Translations under genes and position numbers: made by a program | Part shown: positions 53,490 through 63,389 of the stretch, piece after piece | Position numbering within the stretch: position 1 is the first letter of the stretch | Layout: each line of letters begins with the position of its first letter | Source: Castellaniella sp034675905 | GTDB lineage: Bacteria; Pseudomonadota; Gammaproteobacteria; Burkholderiales; Burkholderiaceae_B | Assembly (NCBI RefSeq): GCF_034675905.1 | Contig: NZ_JAUCCV010000010.1 | Coordinates: 1-64,000, forward strand | Length of the DNA stretch: 64,000 nt | Reading direction: 5' to 3' | Notes under the pieces: model-generated | What the model was told of the DNA's origin: nothing | Database searches by the model: none | What the model saw: only the letters and a program-made list of their open reading frames with translations

Positions 53490-54200
53490 ATGACGACTTA
53501 CGATGTCAAGCTCATCAGCAAACGGGAAGTAGCTGAAGGCACAATGGAATTCACGCTGGAAAAACCAGCCGGCCTGGAAATCCGCGCCGGGCAGTTCTGC
53601 GATGTCAAACTGCCCAGCCCCGAAGGCACGCCCAAACACGACGGCATGCACGGTTTTTCCTTCGTCAATGCGGCCTTTGAGCCCCACATCGCCGTCGCCA
53701 CGCGGATGCGCGGCACGCCATTCAAGGAAGCCTTCAAGAACACCCCCGATGGCACGGTCGTCAAACTGATTGCGCCGTTCGGCGACTTTACCCTGCACAA
53801 GACCGACTCCGTACCGGCGGTGTTCATCATCGGCGGCATCGGTATCACCCCGGTGCGCAGCATGATCGCGCAGGCGCTGCACGACAAGACCGCCCACCGC
53901 CTGACCCTGATCTACGCCAACCGCACGCCGGCTCAGGCCGCCTATGCCGACGAACTGCGCCAGTGGGCTGGCCAGCATCCGAATTTCACCTTCGTGCCGG
54001 TCTACACCCAGGCGCGCGTGGATGGTGCGGAACACGGCCGCGTCGATGCAGACATGATCCGGCGCCACGTCCCCGACCTGGCGGCGCCCCGGTTCTACCT
54101 GGCCGGCCCCGAAGGCATGGTCAAGGCCACACGGGCGCTGCTGATCGCCATCGGCGCCAACGAAGACAATATCCGCGCCGAAGAATTCGAAGGCTATTGA
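53490..54200 (+). CDS. FAD/NAD(P)-binding ferredoxin-reductase-like oxidoreductase
   Basis: 236 residues. N-terminal FAD-binding beta barrel (about 1-105) followed by an NAD(P)-binding domain with FIIGGIGITPVRSM near residue 113 and YLAGPEGMV near the C-terminus, the FNR superfamily plan. No 2Fe-2S domain is present, so the electron acceptor is a separate protein. A TATACT hexamer about 65 bases upstream may be its -10. 30 bases separate it from the amidotransferase gene. Confidence 0.86.
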   Translation: MTTYDVKLISKREVAEGTMEFTLEKPAGLEIRAGQFCDVKLPSPEGTPKHDGMHGFSFVNAAFEPHIAVATRMRGTPFKEAFKNTPDGTVVKLIAPFGDFTLHKTDSVPAVFIIGGIGITPVRSMIAQALHDKTAHRLTLIYANRTPAQAAYADELRQWAGQHPNFTFVPVYTQARVDGAEHGRVDADMIRRHVPDLAAPRFYLAGPEGMVKATRALLIAIGANEDNIRAEEFEGY

Positions 54201-54230
54201 TCACAAGAAAAGGCCCGCTACACCCTTCCA

Positions 54231-55012
54231 TGAAGATCGGCTTATTGCAATGCGATGATGTCGCCCCGGCCCTGATCGGGCTGCACGGGAACTATCCCGA
54301 CATGATCCAGACCCTGCTGCACACGGTTGACCCCGCACTGAGCTTCGAGGTCTTCGCCTGTCATCAGGGCCGGTTCCCCGATATCGCCACCCGCATGGAT
54401 GGCTGGATCACCACAGGATCCAAATGCGGCGCCAATGACGATGCCGACTGGATCGGGCAACTGTCGGACGTGATCCGCAGGCTCTGGCAAACACGCCAGC
54501 CTTTGGTGGGCATCTGCTTTGGCCACCAGATGATTGCCAAGGCCCTGGGCGGCCAAGTGGAACGCAGCCCCCTGGGCTGGGGGTTGGGCGCCTATCCGAC
54601 CACTCTGGAACAGCAGGAGCCCTGGATGACGCCCTGGCAGTCGGCCACCCTGCAATTGCTGGCCAGTCACCAGGATCAGGTGACCGAGCTGCCGCCCCAG
54701 GGCCGGGTTCTGGCCCGTAGCGGCTTCTGCCCGATCTACATGATGCAGGTCGGCGACACCTGCCTGGGCATCCAGGGGCATCCGGAATTTTCCCGCGCCT
54801 ATACGGCTGACCTGCTGGCCTCGCGGCGTGACCGGATCCCCCCCGAACGGCTGCAGGCCGCCCAGGCACAGCCTGCGCGGCGCCGTCAACGACCTGCTGG
54901 TCGGGCGCTGGCTTCTGAACTTCATCCGGCAAGGACGACAACATCGCGTCCAGCCCTGACGGCCATCCTGCCTGCTTCTGTTAGGATGCCGTCCTCTTCT
55001 TCACCTTCTTGA
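54231..55012 (+). CDS. Class I glutamine amidotransferase-like protein with C-terminal frameshift
   Basis: GMP-synthase-like GATase domain: DGWITTGSK, VGICFGHQMIAKALGG (nucleophile Cys in the elbow) and GIQGHPEF with the catalytic His, Glu expected shortly after. The ATG at 54231 is chosen; an upstream open frame crosses the reductase gene. The present frame ends in an Arg/Pro/Ser-rich tail at 55012. Removing one base near 54868 instead gives ASLRGAVNDLLVGRWLLNFI and a stop at 54957-54959, a much more natural family C-terminus. So the gene is frameshifted or there is a base error. Catalytic residues lie before the shift. The amide acceptor is unknown. Confidence 0.82.
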
Positions 55013-55032
55013 ACACCAGTCACACTCTTATC

Positions 55033-55815
55033 ATGCCTGCCAGCTACGCCTTGTCTCGCCCCGTGCGCACCCCTCTCTTGCATCGCGGCCTTGCGCTTGC
55101 TTTATTCGGTCTGCTCGCCACCGCCAATACGGCTCAAGCGAAAGACCACATCACGCTGGGCGCAGGCGTCATCGCCACGCCACGCTACGAAGGCTCGGAT
55201 GAATACAAGGGCCGCACCATCCCCATCATCAACGCCCGGATCGGTCGTTTCTACGCCCGCACGGAAGACGGCGTGGGCCTCAGCCTGATCCAGAGCGAAA
55301 ACCTGGCGCTGGAAGCCGGCGCGAACATGATGTGGGGCTATGGCGGGGACGATGTGCCGCCGGGCATCGGCGGTCTATCCGACGCCATCGGCGCCCGGTT
55401 GGGGCTGTCCGCCAATTTTTCAGGGGCGATCTTCAGCATCGCCGCCACCCAGGCGGTCACGCACCGGGATCGAGGGCTGCTGATCAAATCGCGGGTCGCC
55501 TACCCCTATGCAGCGACTGACCGCCTGATGTTGACCCCCAGCGTCACCGCCAACTGGGCCAACGAAAAATACATGAACGGCTATTTCGGGGTCAACAGCA
55601 CCCAATCCAGCCGCTCGGGATTGGCTCAATACCACCCCACGTCGGGTCTGAAAGACGTGTCGCTGCGGCTGACCGCCGGCTATGCCGTGACCAAACGCCT
55701 CAAAGTCTCCACCGGCGTCGCCACGTCCCGTCTGGTGGGAGATGCCGCCGACAGCCCGATCGTCAAACAGAAAACCCAGTTTGAGACCCTGCTGGGCGGC
55801 AGCTATTCATTCTGA
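55033..55815 (+). CDS. MipA/OmpV family outer membrane protein
   Basis: About 260 residues from the ATG at 55033; signal peptide to about residue 40 (ATANTAQA). Beta-barrel sequence with the MipA start ITLGAGVIATPRYEGSDEY and PIINARIGRFYAR, GLSANFSGAIFSI and a C-terminal Phe (GGSYSF) for BAM recognition. OmpV/MipA proteins are outer membrane barrels, one of which scaffolds peptidoglycan enzymes; the role here is unassigned. Its last 13 bases overlap the convergent DUF2520 gene. Confidence 0.9.
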   Translation: MPASYALSRPVRTPLLHRGLALALFGLLATANTAQAKDHITLGAGVIATPRYEGSDEYKGRTIPIINARIGRFYARTEDGVGLSLIQSENLALEAGANMMWGYGGDDVPPGIGGLSDAIGARLGLSANFSGAIFSIAATQAVTHRDRGLLIKSRVAYPYAATDRLMLTPSVTANWANEKYMNGYFGVNSTQSSRSGLAQYHPTSGLKDVSLRLTAGYAVTKRLKVSTGVATSRLVGDAADSPIVKQKTQFETLLGGSYSF

Positions 55816-56711
55816 CCGGGCGGCTGGCGCAGCATCTGTTCCATAAGCTGCGCCTGGCCTTCATCCAAGCGGCCCGCCTGCCGGGCCAGGGCGACACCGC
55901 GCTCGCACAGGCGGTCATACAGATCACGCATGGCCGGATCCACCGCCTGCAGGGCCTGCCGATGCAAACGCACCGTCCCGGCATCCCCGCGCGACACGGG
56001 GCCGGGCATGCCGCCCGCCACCCCGCTGCGCGCCATCGAGGCCAGGGTCCCGCGCAGCAAGGGCAATAAGGCATCCAAAGCCTGTTGTTCGGTTGCGCCC
56101 CAGGATTGCCACAGGCGCACGGCTTCAGCCAGCAAGACATGGATATGCTGCGACGCATAGCCGCCGGAGGCGTGGTAGCGCGCCCGCGCACCGGGCGGTA
56201 ATGCCAGGCCCACGCAGCCCAGAAGGGACGCCAGTTCAGACAGACAGGCATTCAGCGCGGGATCCGCCGCTTCGATCGCAATCGTGCACCCCGGCAGGCT
56301 GCGCACCGCCGCCATCGGATCGGCCCCGAACGCCTGCATCGGGTGGAACCCTCCGATCAGGGCGCCTGCTTCGGCGGCCGACTGCAAAGCGGCAACGGAT
56401 GTCGCGCCGCTGCAATGCACGACCCCCTGCCCCGCATGCCAGACCAGCGCATCGGCGACCTGTTCAATCGCCGCATCCGGCGTTGCAACGAACACCAGAT
56501 CGCACTCATCGGCGACGGCCTGAGGATCCCCCGCCTGGCAGGCCGGCAGCAGCGCCGCCATGGCGCGCGCGCCATCCAGGCGGCGGCTGCCTACCCACGC
56601 CACCGAGGCGCCTGCCTGCTGCAGGGACAAGGCCAGCGCCTGCGCCAGCCGCCCCGCACCGATAAAGCCCAGCCGCAAAGATTCCAGCGGAAGCGGAGAC
56701 ACCAGATTCAT
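55803..56711 (-). CDS. Rossmann-like / DUF2520 oxidoreductase-like protein
   Basis: 302 residues. N-terminal NAD(P)-binding Rossmann fold with LGFIGAGRLAQALALSL (near residue 14), VFVATPDAAIEQ and VHCSGATS, followed by the all-helical DUF2520 domain (about 150-290) with YHASGGYASQHIHVLLAEA. Related to ketopantoate reductase and ProC-type enzymes, but the substrate is not known. The ATG overlaps the msrQ stop by one base (TGATG), so it is coupled to msrPQ. Confidence 0.85.
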   Translation of the reverse strand: MNLVSPLPLESLRLGFIGAGRLAQALALSLQQAGASVAWVGSRRLDGARAMAALLPACQAGDPQAVADECDLVFVATPDAAIEQVADALVWHAGQGVVHCSGATSVAALQSAAEAGALIGGFHPMQAFGADPMAAVRSLPGCTIAIEAADPALNACLSELASLLGCVGLALPPGARARYHASGGYASQHIHVLLAEAVRLWQSWGATEQQALDALLPLLRGTLASMARSGVAGGMPGPVSRGDAGTVRLHRQALQAVDPAMRDLYDRLCERGVALARQAGRLDEGQAQLMEQMLRQPPGQNE

Positions 56712-57310
56712 CACACGCGTTTCTCTTTGCCAGCCCACCACCAATAGACCCGTAACCCCAGCAGAAGCGCCAGCAGACCGGCATACAGGCGCGGTTCCAG
56801 GAAATCGTTCTTGCCTGCCCGCATCCAGTCGAAATGCAGGACGGACAGCACTGCTGCAGGATAGATCAGCCAATGCAGACGCTTCCACCCCCGCCCCAGG
56901 CGCCGGATCCAGCCCCGGGTCGATGTCAGGGCCAGCGGCACAAGCAGCAGCACGGCCACCGCACCCACGCCGATGAAATCCCGCTGCCAGATATCGGTCC
57001 ACATCGCTGCCGGATCGCCGCCGCGGTCCCAGATCGCCCAGGCGATCACATGCAACATCGTATAGAAAAATGCATACAGGCCTAAAGCGCGCCGATGTCT
57101 CACCAGCTGCCCCCAGCTTGCCAGCCGACGCAGCGGCGTCACGCACAAGACGATCCACAAGAGCGCCAAGGCCCAGATGCCGGACGAACGGGTCAGGAAT
57201 TCCTGCGGATTGACGCCCAGGCCTTGCGTCGCCCCCAGCGCGATCCAGCGCAGCAAGGGAAACAAGCCCAGGCAGTGGATGCCGATAGTCAAAACCCTGC
57301 CGCTACGCAT
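56711..57310 (-). CDS. msrQ: Haem-binding membrane subunit of the periplasmic methionine sulfoxide reductase
   Basis: 199 residues from the ATG at 57310, six membrane helices of the ferric-reductase-like fold. It passes quinol electrons to MsrP. Haem-ligand His candidates sit in YTMLHVIAWAIWD and LHWLIYPAAVLSVLHF. The start overlaps the msrP stop by one base (TGATG). YedZ-type protein. Confidence 0.92.
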   Translation of the reverse strand: MRSGRVLTIGIHCLGLFPLLRWIALGATQGLGVNPQEFLTRSSGIWALALLWIVLCVTPLRRLASWGQLVRHRRALGLYAFFYTMLHVIAWAIWDRGGDPAAMWTDIWQRDFIGVGAVAVLLLVPLALTSTRGWIRRLGRGWKRLHWLIYPAAVLSVLHFDWMRAGKNDFLEPRLYAGLLALLLGLRVYWWWAGKEKRV

Positions 57311-58272
57311 CAAAAATTCTGCCGCAGGTCCATGCCGGTATACAGGGACGCCACGGCATCCGCATAGCCATTGAACGGCTGCGTCGGCACACGCGGCGCG
57401 AAAAAGCCCGAGCCGATCCGCTGTTCGGTGGCCTGGCTCCAGCGCGGATGCGGCACGTCAGGATTCACGTTGGCGTAAAAGCCATATTCCCGCGGCGCCG
57501 CCCGCATCCAGCTGGTGACAGGAGGTTCGGACTGCAGACGGATATGCACCAGGGATTTGGCCGACTTGAAGCCGTATTTCCATGGCACGATCACCCGCAA
57601 CGGGGCGCCGTTTTGCGCCGGCAAGTCGCGCCCATACACACCAAAGGTCAGCAGCGCCAGCGGATGCATGGCTTCGTCCATCCGCAAGCCCTCGGTATAG
57701 GGCCAGTCCAGAATGCCCTGGCGCACTCCCGGCATGACGTCGGGCTGCAAGGCTGTGGTGAACACCACATAGCGCGCATCCGCGGTCGGCCCGACCTGTT
57801 TCAGCAGATGCGAGAGCGAATAGCCGATCCAGGGAATGACCATGGACCAAGCCTCGACGCAGCGCAGCCGGTAGACGCGCTCTTCCAGGGGCGCCAACCG
57901 GCGCAGATCGTCCAGGTCCAGGGTCATGGGGTGCTGCACGGCGCCATCGATCTTCACGGCCCAGGGCTGCAGCGCCATGCGCCCGGCATGGGCGGATGGA
58001 TCGCCCTTGCCCGTGCCGAACTCGTAGAAATTGTTATAGGTAGTGATATCCCGCCAGCGATTGGGCTTTTCCATCGTAGACCACTGGGCGTCCAACGGTG
58101 CTTCCAGCACCGGCCCGACGGGCGTATCGTCATCGGCGGCCCGCGCCAGCCCGGTGGCGCCCAGCGCCAGGGACCCCAGCGCGGCCTGCTGCAACCACCG
58201 TCGCCGCCCAAGCCAGATGGCTTCAGGTGTAATGTCGGACGGTGGTATGAAAGGTCCCTGTTTCGTACGCAT
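57310..58272 (-). CDS. msrP: Periplasmic protein-methionine-sulfoxide reductase, catalytic subunit
   Basis: 320 residues from the ATG at 58272. Molybdoenzyme of the sulfite oxidase family that repairs oxidised methionine in envelope proteins. A Tat signal is present (RRRWLQQA at residues 23-30, hydrophobic stretch, cleavage after about AARA). The Mo-ligating Cys is C138 in RLRCVEAWSM. It uses Mo-MPT, made by the moa/moe genes of this window. Upstream in-frame start at 58314 is possible but would lengthen the Tat n-region. 42 bases downstream of wrbA. Confidence 0.95.
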   Translation of the reverse strand: MRTKQGPFIPPSDITPEAIWLGRRRWLQQAALGSLALGATGLARAADDDTPVGPVLEAPLDAQWSTMEKPNRWRDITTYNNFYEFGTGKGDPSAHAGRMALQPWAVKIDGAVQHPMTLDLDDLRRLAPLEERVYRLRCVEAWSMVIPWIGYSLSHLLKQVGPTADARYVVFTTALQPDVMPGVRQGILDWPYTEGLRMDEAMHPLALLTFGVYGRDLPAQNGAPLRVIVPWKYGFKSAKSLVHIRLQSEPPVTSWMRAAPREYGFYANVNPDVPHPRWSQATEQRIGSGFFAPRVPTQPFNGYADAVASLYTGMDLRQNF

Positions 58273-58314
58273 GGTATCAACCCCCGGGCGGCAGGCGCTG
58301 CCAGCCCTGTTCAC

Positions 58315-58905
<591 letters not shown>

Positions 58906-59026
58906 GCGAATCTCCTTAAGGGTTCGGATCAAGGCCGCTACACAGCGGCTTTTTGACTGTACGCCAAATCGATCCGGGTGTCGCGGCTGCTTCCGTCACA
59001 AGCTGTCACCGGCGCGCTGCGCAGCG

Positions 59027-60949
59027 ATGTTCAGCAAAGACTTGCGCGTAGAATGGGTCCATCCACACAACCGACTGCCCACCCTGATTACGCCTCTCTT
59101 TCGCTGGTTCGAATCCCTGATCAAGGTCTTCCAGGAACCGGATGACCGCATGCCGCCCACGTCGGTGGGGCGTTTCTATGGCTTTTATCTGATCCAGGTC
59201 TGGCCGGTATTCCTGGCCATCCTGGTGGTCGGCCTGGGCGTGGCATCGATAGAAGTCGCCCTGTTCGGCTTCATCGGCCGCATTGTCGACCTGGCCAAGG
59301 AAATTCCCGAACCGGATTTTTTCCCCTGGCACGGCCGGGAATTGCTCTGGATGGCCCTGATCACACTGATCGCCCGGCCGCTCTTTAGCGCATTGCACGA
59401 TCTGCTGGTCAATCAGACCATCGTCCCCAATCTGACCAATCGCATCCGCTGGCAGAACCACCGCTACGTTATCCGCCAGAGCCTGAGCTTCTTCCAGAAC
59501 GATTACGCCGGCCGCGTCGCCAACCGCATCCTGCGCACCGGCGACGCGCTGCGGGAATCCGCCGTCCAGCTGGTGGACGCCCTCTGGTACGTGGTGGTCT
59601 ACACCGGCAGCGCCATCGCCTTGTTCGCGCATGCGGACTACCGCCTGGCTGCGCCGCTGATCGCCTGGATCATCATTTATGCCGCCCTGCTGCGCATCTG
59701 CGTGCCGCGCATGAAGGAGCGATCCTGGAAGGCCTCGGCGGCGGCCTCAACCCTGATGGGGCGCATCGTGGACGGCTACGGCAACATCCTGACGCTGAAG
59801 CTTTTTTCACGCCGCCAGCGGGAAGAAGCCTACGTCGCCGAAGCGCTGGCCGAACACACTGAAAAGCTGGCCCGCATGACCCGCATCACCACGGCGCTGG
59901 ATGCGGGCGTGACGGCACTGAACAGCCTGCTGATCGCCGGGACCTCCGGACTGGCCCTGTGGCTATGGAGCCAAGGCGAAGTCACGGTGGGCGATATTGC
60001 ACTGTCCACCGGATTGGTCATCCGCATCAGCAATATGTCCGGCTGGGTCATGTGGGTCGTGAACAGCATTTTTGCCGACGTCGGTGCGGTGCAGGACGGC
60101 ATCACCTCGATCTCGCTGCCCCGCGCCGTACAGGATGCCGCCGCAGCGCCGCCGCTGACCGTGACGGAGGGCGCCATCCAGCTGGACAAGGTGCATTTTC
60201 ATTACGACCCCCAGCACCCGGTATTCAGCGGACTGGACCTGCGCATCCGCGGCGGAGAAAAAGTCGGCCTGATCGGCCCATCCGGCGCTGGCAAATCCAC
60301 CCTGGTCAGCCTGCTGCTGCGTCTGCACGACATCCATCAAGGCAGCATCGCTATCGATGGGCAGAACATCGCCCGCGTCACCCAGGAAAGCCTGCGCGCG
60401 CAGATCGGCGTCGTCACCCAGGACACATCCCTGCTGCACCGATCCATCCGCGACAACATCCTGTATGGCCGACCCGATGCAACCGAGGCGCAGATCCTGC
60501 AGGCTATTCGCAAGGCCCAGGCGGACACATTCATCCCGGAGCTGATCGACCGGGACGGACATCGCGGCCTGGACGCCACCGTGGGCGAACGCGGCGTCAA
60601 GCTGTCTGGCGGACAACGCCAGCGCATCGCCATCGCCCGCGTGCTGCTGAAGGACGCCCCGATCCTGGTGCTGGACGAAGCCACCAGCGCCCTGGATTCC
60701 GACACGGAAGCCGCGATTCAGGACAGCCTGGACGCCCTGATGCAGGGCAAGACCGTCATCGCCATTGCACACCGGCTATCCACCATCGCCCGCATGGACC
60801 GGCTGATCGTGCTGGACCAGGGCCGCATCGCCGAAACCGGATCGCATGCCGAACTGCTGGCCCGCAATGGCCTGTATGCGCATCTATGGCGGCGGCAAAC
60901 AGGCGGATTTGTGGCGGCGGACAGCCCGGACAGCCCGCAACAGCCATAG
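59027..60949 (+). CDS. ABC transporter, fused permease-ATPase exporter
   Basis: About 640 residues from the ATG at 59027; further upstream open sequence is poor in family similarity. Type IV exporter half-transporter: six membrane helices (about 50-330), then the ATPase domain with Walker A GPSGAGKST, LSGGQRQRIA, Walker B PILVLDEATSALD and switch His in AIAHRLST. It would work as a homodimer. Substrate not recognisable; MsbA-like lipid or drug export are possibilities. Confidence 0.88.
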   Translation: MFSKDLRVEWVHPHNRLPTLITPLFRWFESLIKVFQEPDDRMPPTSVGRFYGFYLIQVWPVFLAILVVGLGVASIEVALFGFIGRIVDLAKEIPEPDFFPWHGRELLWMALITLIARPLFSALHDLLVNQTIVPNLTNRIRWQNHRYVIRQSLSFFQNDYAGRVANRILRTGDALRESAVQLVDALWYVVVYTGSAIALFAHADYRLAAPLIAWIIIYAALLRICVPRMKERSWKASAAASTLMGRIVDGYGNILTLKLFSRRQREEAYVAEALAEHTEKLARMTRITTALDAGVTALNSLLIAGTSGLALWLWSQGEVTVGDIALSTGLVIRISNMSGWVMWVVNSIFADVGAVQDGITSISLPRAVQDAAAAPPLTVTEGAIQLDKVHFHYDPQHPVFSGLDLRIRGGEKVGLIGPSGAGKSTLVSLLLRLHDIHQGSIAIDGQNIARVTQESLRAQIGVVTQDTSLLHRSIRDNILYGRPDATEAQILQAIRKAQADTFIPELIDRDGHRGLDATVGERGVKLSGGQRQRIAIARVLLKDAPILVLDEATSALDSDTEAAIQDSLDALMQGKTVIAIAHRLSTIARMDRLIVLDQGRIAETGSHAELLARNGLYAHLWRRQTGGFVAADSPDSPQQP

Positions 60950-61029
60950 CCAACAGCGCGACGGGGCCGCCGCTACAATCCCAGAAACAGAAAGAGGGGT
61001 GATACCCGCCCCTGTTCAAGCGAGCCCCT

Positions 61030-62145
61030 ATGAGCACCCTATTTGACCCCTTTGACCTGGCAGGCCTGACATTGGCCAATCGGATCGTGATGGCGCCTCT
61101 GACGCGCAATCGTTCGCCCCGCGCCGTGCCGCCGCCCATCACGGCGACCTACTACGCGCAACGTGCCAGCGCCGGACTGCTGATCACCGAAGCCACAGCC
61201 ATTTCCCATCAGGGACAAGGCTATGCGGACGTGCCCGGCCTGTACACCGCCGAAGCCCTGACCGGCTGGCGTGCCGTGACCGATGCAGTTCACGCCCGGG
61301 GCGGCAAAATCGTCGTCCAGCTGTGGCACGTGGGCCGCGTCTCGCACACCTTGCTGCAGCCCGGCGGCCAGGCGCCGGTCGCGCCTTCCGCCATCCAGGC
61401 CAAGGCGAAAACCTATTTGATCAACGCCGACGGTAGCGGCAGTTTTACCGCGACATCACACCCCCGCGCCTTGAGCATCGACGAACTGCCCGGCATCGTC
61501 GAGGACTACCGCCGCGCTGCGCGGGCAGCGATTGACGCAGGCTTTGACGGCGTCGAGATCCATGCGGCCAACGGCTACCTGATCGACCAGTTCCTGCGCA
61601 GCGGTTCCAACCAGCGCACCGATGCCTACGGCGGCGCCATCGAGAACCGCGCCCGCTTCCTGTTCGAGGTCGTCGCAGCCATCACCGCCGAGATCGGCGC
61701 CGCCCGCACCGGCATCCGCCTGTCGCCCGTTACTCCGGCCAACGACAGCGTCGACACCGAACCGCAGCCGCTGTTCGAACATGTGGCACAGGGCCTGGCG
61801 GCTTATGGCCTGTCCTATGTGCACATCATCGAAGGCGCGACCGGCGGACCTCGCGATTACCAGCAAGGCGACACGCCATTTGACTATGCTGCGTTCAAGC
61901 AGGCCTACCGTCAGGCGGGCGGCCTGGGCGCCTGGATGGTCAACAACGGCTACGACAAGGACCAGGCCGCACAAGCCGTTGCCAGCGGCGCCGCCGATCT
62001 GGTGGCTTTCGGCAAGTCTTTCATCAGCAATCCCGATCTGGTCGAGCGGCTGCGCCAGGGCGCCGGGCTGAATGCAAGCGACAGCAGCACCTATTACGGC
62101 GGCGGCGCACACGGGTATATCGATTACCCGACACTGGGCGGCTAG
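61030..62145 (+). CDS. Old Yellow Enzyme family alkene reductase (NemA-like)
   Basis: 371 residues, FMN TIM barrel. Start LFDPFDLAGLTLANRIVMAPLTRNRS, the substrate-binding pair in EIHAANGYLIDQFL with His and Asn, RTDAYGGAIENRARF, and FGKSFISNPDLVERL for phosphate binding. Reduces activated double bonds, N-ethylmaleimide or nitrate esters with NAD(P)H. 80 bases after the exporter. Confidence 0.94.
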   Translation: MSTLFDPFDLAGLTLANRIVMAPLTRNRSPRAVPPPITATYYAQRASAGLLITEATAISHQGQGYADVPGLYTAEALTGWRAVTDAVHARGGKIVVQLWHVGRVSHTLLQPGGQAPVAPSAIQAKAKTYLINADGSGSFTATSHPRALSIDELPGIVEDYRRAARAAIDAGFDGVEIHAANGYLIDQFLRSGSNQRTDAYGGAIENRARFLFEVVAAITAEIGAARTGIRLSPVTPANDSVDTEPQPLFEHVAQGLAAYGLSYVHIIEGATGGPRDYQQGDTPFDYAAFKQAYRQAGGLGAWMVNNGYDKDQAAQAVASGAADLVAFGKSFISNPDLVERLRQGAGLNASDSSTYYGGGAHGYIDYPTLGG

Positions 62146-62157
62146 GGACCCCTGACC

Positions 62158-62177
62158 GGTCCGGCTACGGCCGGACC
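62158..62177. terminator. Hairpin between the alkene reductase and the convergent EamA gene
   Basis: GGTCCGGC (62158-62165) pairs with GCCGGACC (62170-62177) with a four-base loop. It includes the EamA stop codon and follows the reductase stop by a dozen bases, suiting a shared terminator, although no T tract follows. Confidence 0.5.
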
Positions 62178-63052
62178 ACCCTGGCGGCCGGCCAACGCAC
62201 CAGCCCCAGCGCCAGGGCGGTACCCACCAGCACCACGGCGGCCCCGGCCATGATCTGCCGCGTCACGACCTCATCCAGAAACCATACCCCCCACAGCACC
62301 CCGAAGACCGGCACCAGGAACGTCACGCTGACCGCCCCGGTCGGCCCCATGCTGGCGATCAGGCGAAAGAAAACGATATAGGCCATGCTGGTGCACACCA
62401 GGGCCAGCGCAATGGTGGCGATCCAGGCATCCCACGAGACGGCCTGGGATGGCCAGTCGGTGATCGCCAGAGGCGCCAGCACCAGGGCAGCAGCCACCAT
62501 GCTGCCCGTCGCGTTGGACAGTGCATCGACATCGCTAAGGAACCGCTTGGTCCAATTGGCGGCAATGCCGTAGAACAAGGGGGCGGACACCGCCGCCAGC
62601 ACTGCCGGACCATCACCGCCCGCGCTGAAATCCAGCTTGTCCCAGACCAGCACCACGATCCCCAGCACCGCGATGGCCAGGCCCAGCGCCCGCATCCACG
62701 GCAAGCGGTCCTTCAGCCACAACCAGCCGATCACGGCGCCCCACACCGGCGTGACGGCGTTGGTCACAGCCATGAAACCGGCCCCCAGCGACTGCGCGGC
62801 ATAGGCATACAACAGAAAAGGAATGGCGGCATTCAAAGCGCCCACCACCAGGATTGCCTTCCATCGGCGCAACATCAAGGGCAGCCGGCCGCGCAGGATC
62901 GCCAGCGGCAGCAAGGTCAAGGCGGCCAGCCCCACACGCAGTTCCATCAAGGGCCCGGGACCGAATTCAGGCACGGCCACACGCATGAACAGGAAAGACC
63001 CGCCCCACACCGCCGCCAGCAGCAGCAAGGCCAATAAATCGTGACGACGCAT
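62165..63052 (-). CDS. EamA/DMT-family transporter
   Basis: 295 residues from the ATG at 63052 (MRRHDLLALLLLAAVWGGSF, a typical EamA start). Ten predicted helices in two repeats with FMAVTNAVTPVWGA and VTFLVPVFGVLWG. Third EamA gene of the window. Substrate unknown. Convergent with the alkene reductase, divergent from the binding-protein gene. Confidence 0.87.
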   Translation of the reverse strand: MRRHDLLALLLLAAVWGGSFLFMRVAVPEFGPGPLMELRVGLAALTLLPLAILRGRLPLMLRRWKAILVVGALNAAIPFLLYAYAAQSLGAGFMAVTNAVTPVWGAVIGWLWLKDRLPWMRALGLAIAVLGIVVLVWDKLDFSAGGDGPAVLAAVSAPLFYGIAANWTKRFLSDVDALSNATGSMVAAALVLAPLAITDWPSQAVSWDAWIATIALALVCTSMAYIVFFRLIASMGPTGAVSVTFLVPVFGVLWGVWFLDEVVTRQIMAGAAVVLVGTALALGLVRWPAARVVRP

Positions 63053-63389
63053 GGGGTTGGATGTCCAATCAGAGGATGCGCCATTCAAAGGGCGCGAATC
63101 AGAAACGGACGGACGACGGCGCCGCGTGCCGGGCAGGCCGGCGCTTGTCGCCCGGAGCAGGCAATTTACCCGGCCAGCCCGGGCGCCGTCCAGTGCCCTG
63201 CAAAACCATGATACCTACCTGACCTGGGGTTCTCCTCTCTTTCGCTTTCCAGAACCGAGTCCTATCATGTAGCACCGGCATACAGCCGGTGCGGCGGCAG
63301 TGCCCACCCTGCGCTCGCCAGCATGGCGGACATGATCACAGAAAGAACATCGGCTGCTTCGTGACTTCAACACAACAGGAGACTCACAC
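63053..63389. promoter_or_regulatory. Intergenic region with hairpin upstream of the amino-acid binding protein
   Basis: 337 bases without a credible gene. It contains a perfect eight-base inverted repeat, GCACCGGC (63272-63279) and GCCGGTGC (63285-63292), about 100 bases before the next start codon, and an AGGAGA ribosome-binding site just before 63390. The hairpin may act as an attenuator or operator; no regulator can be named. Confidence 0.4.
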
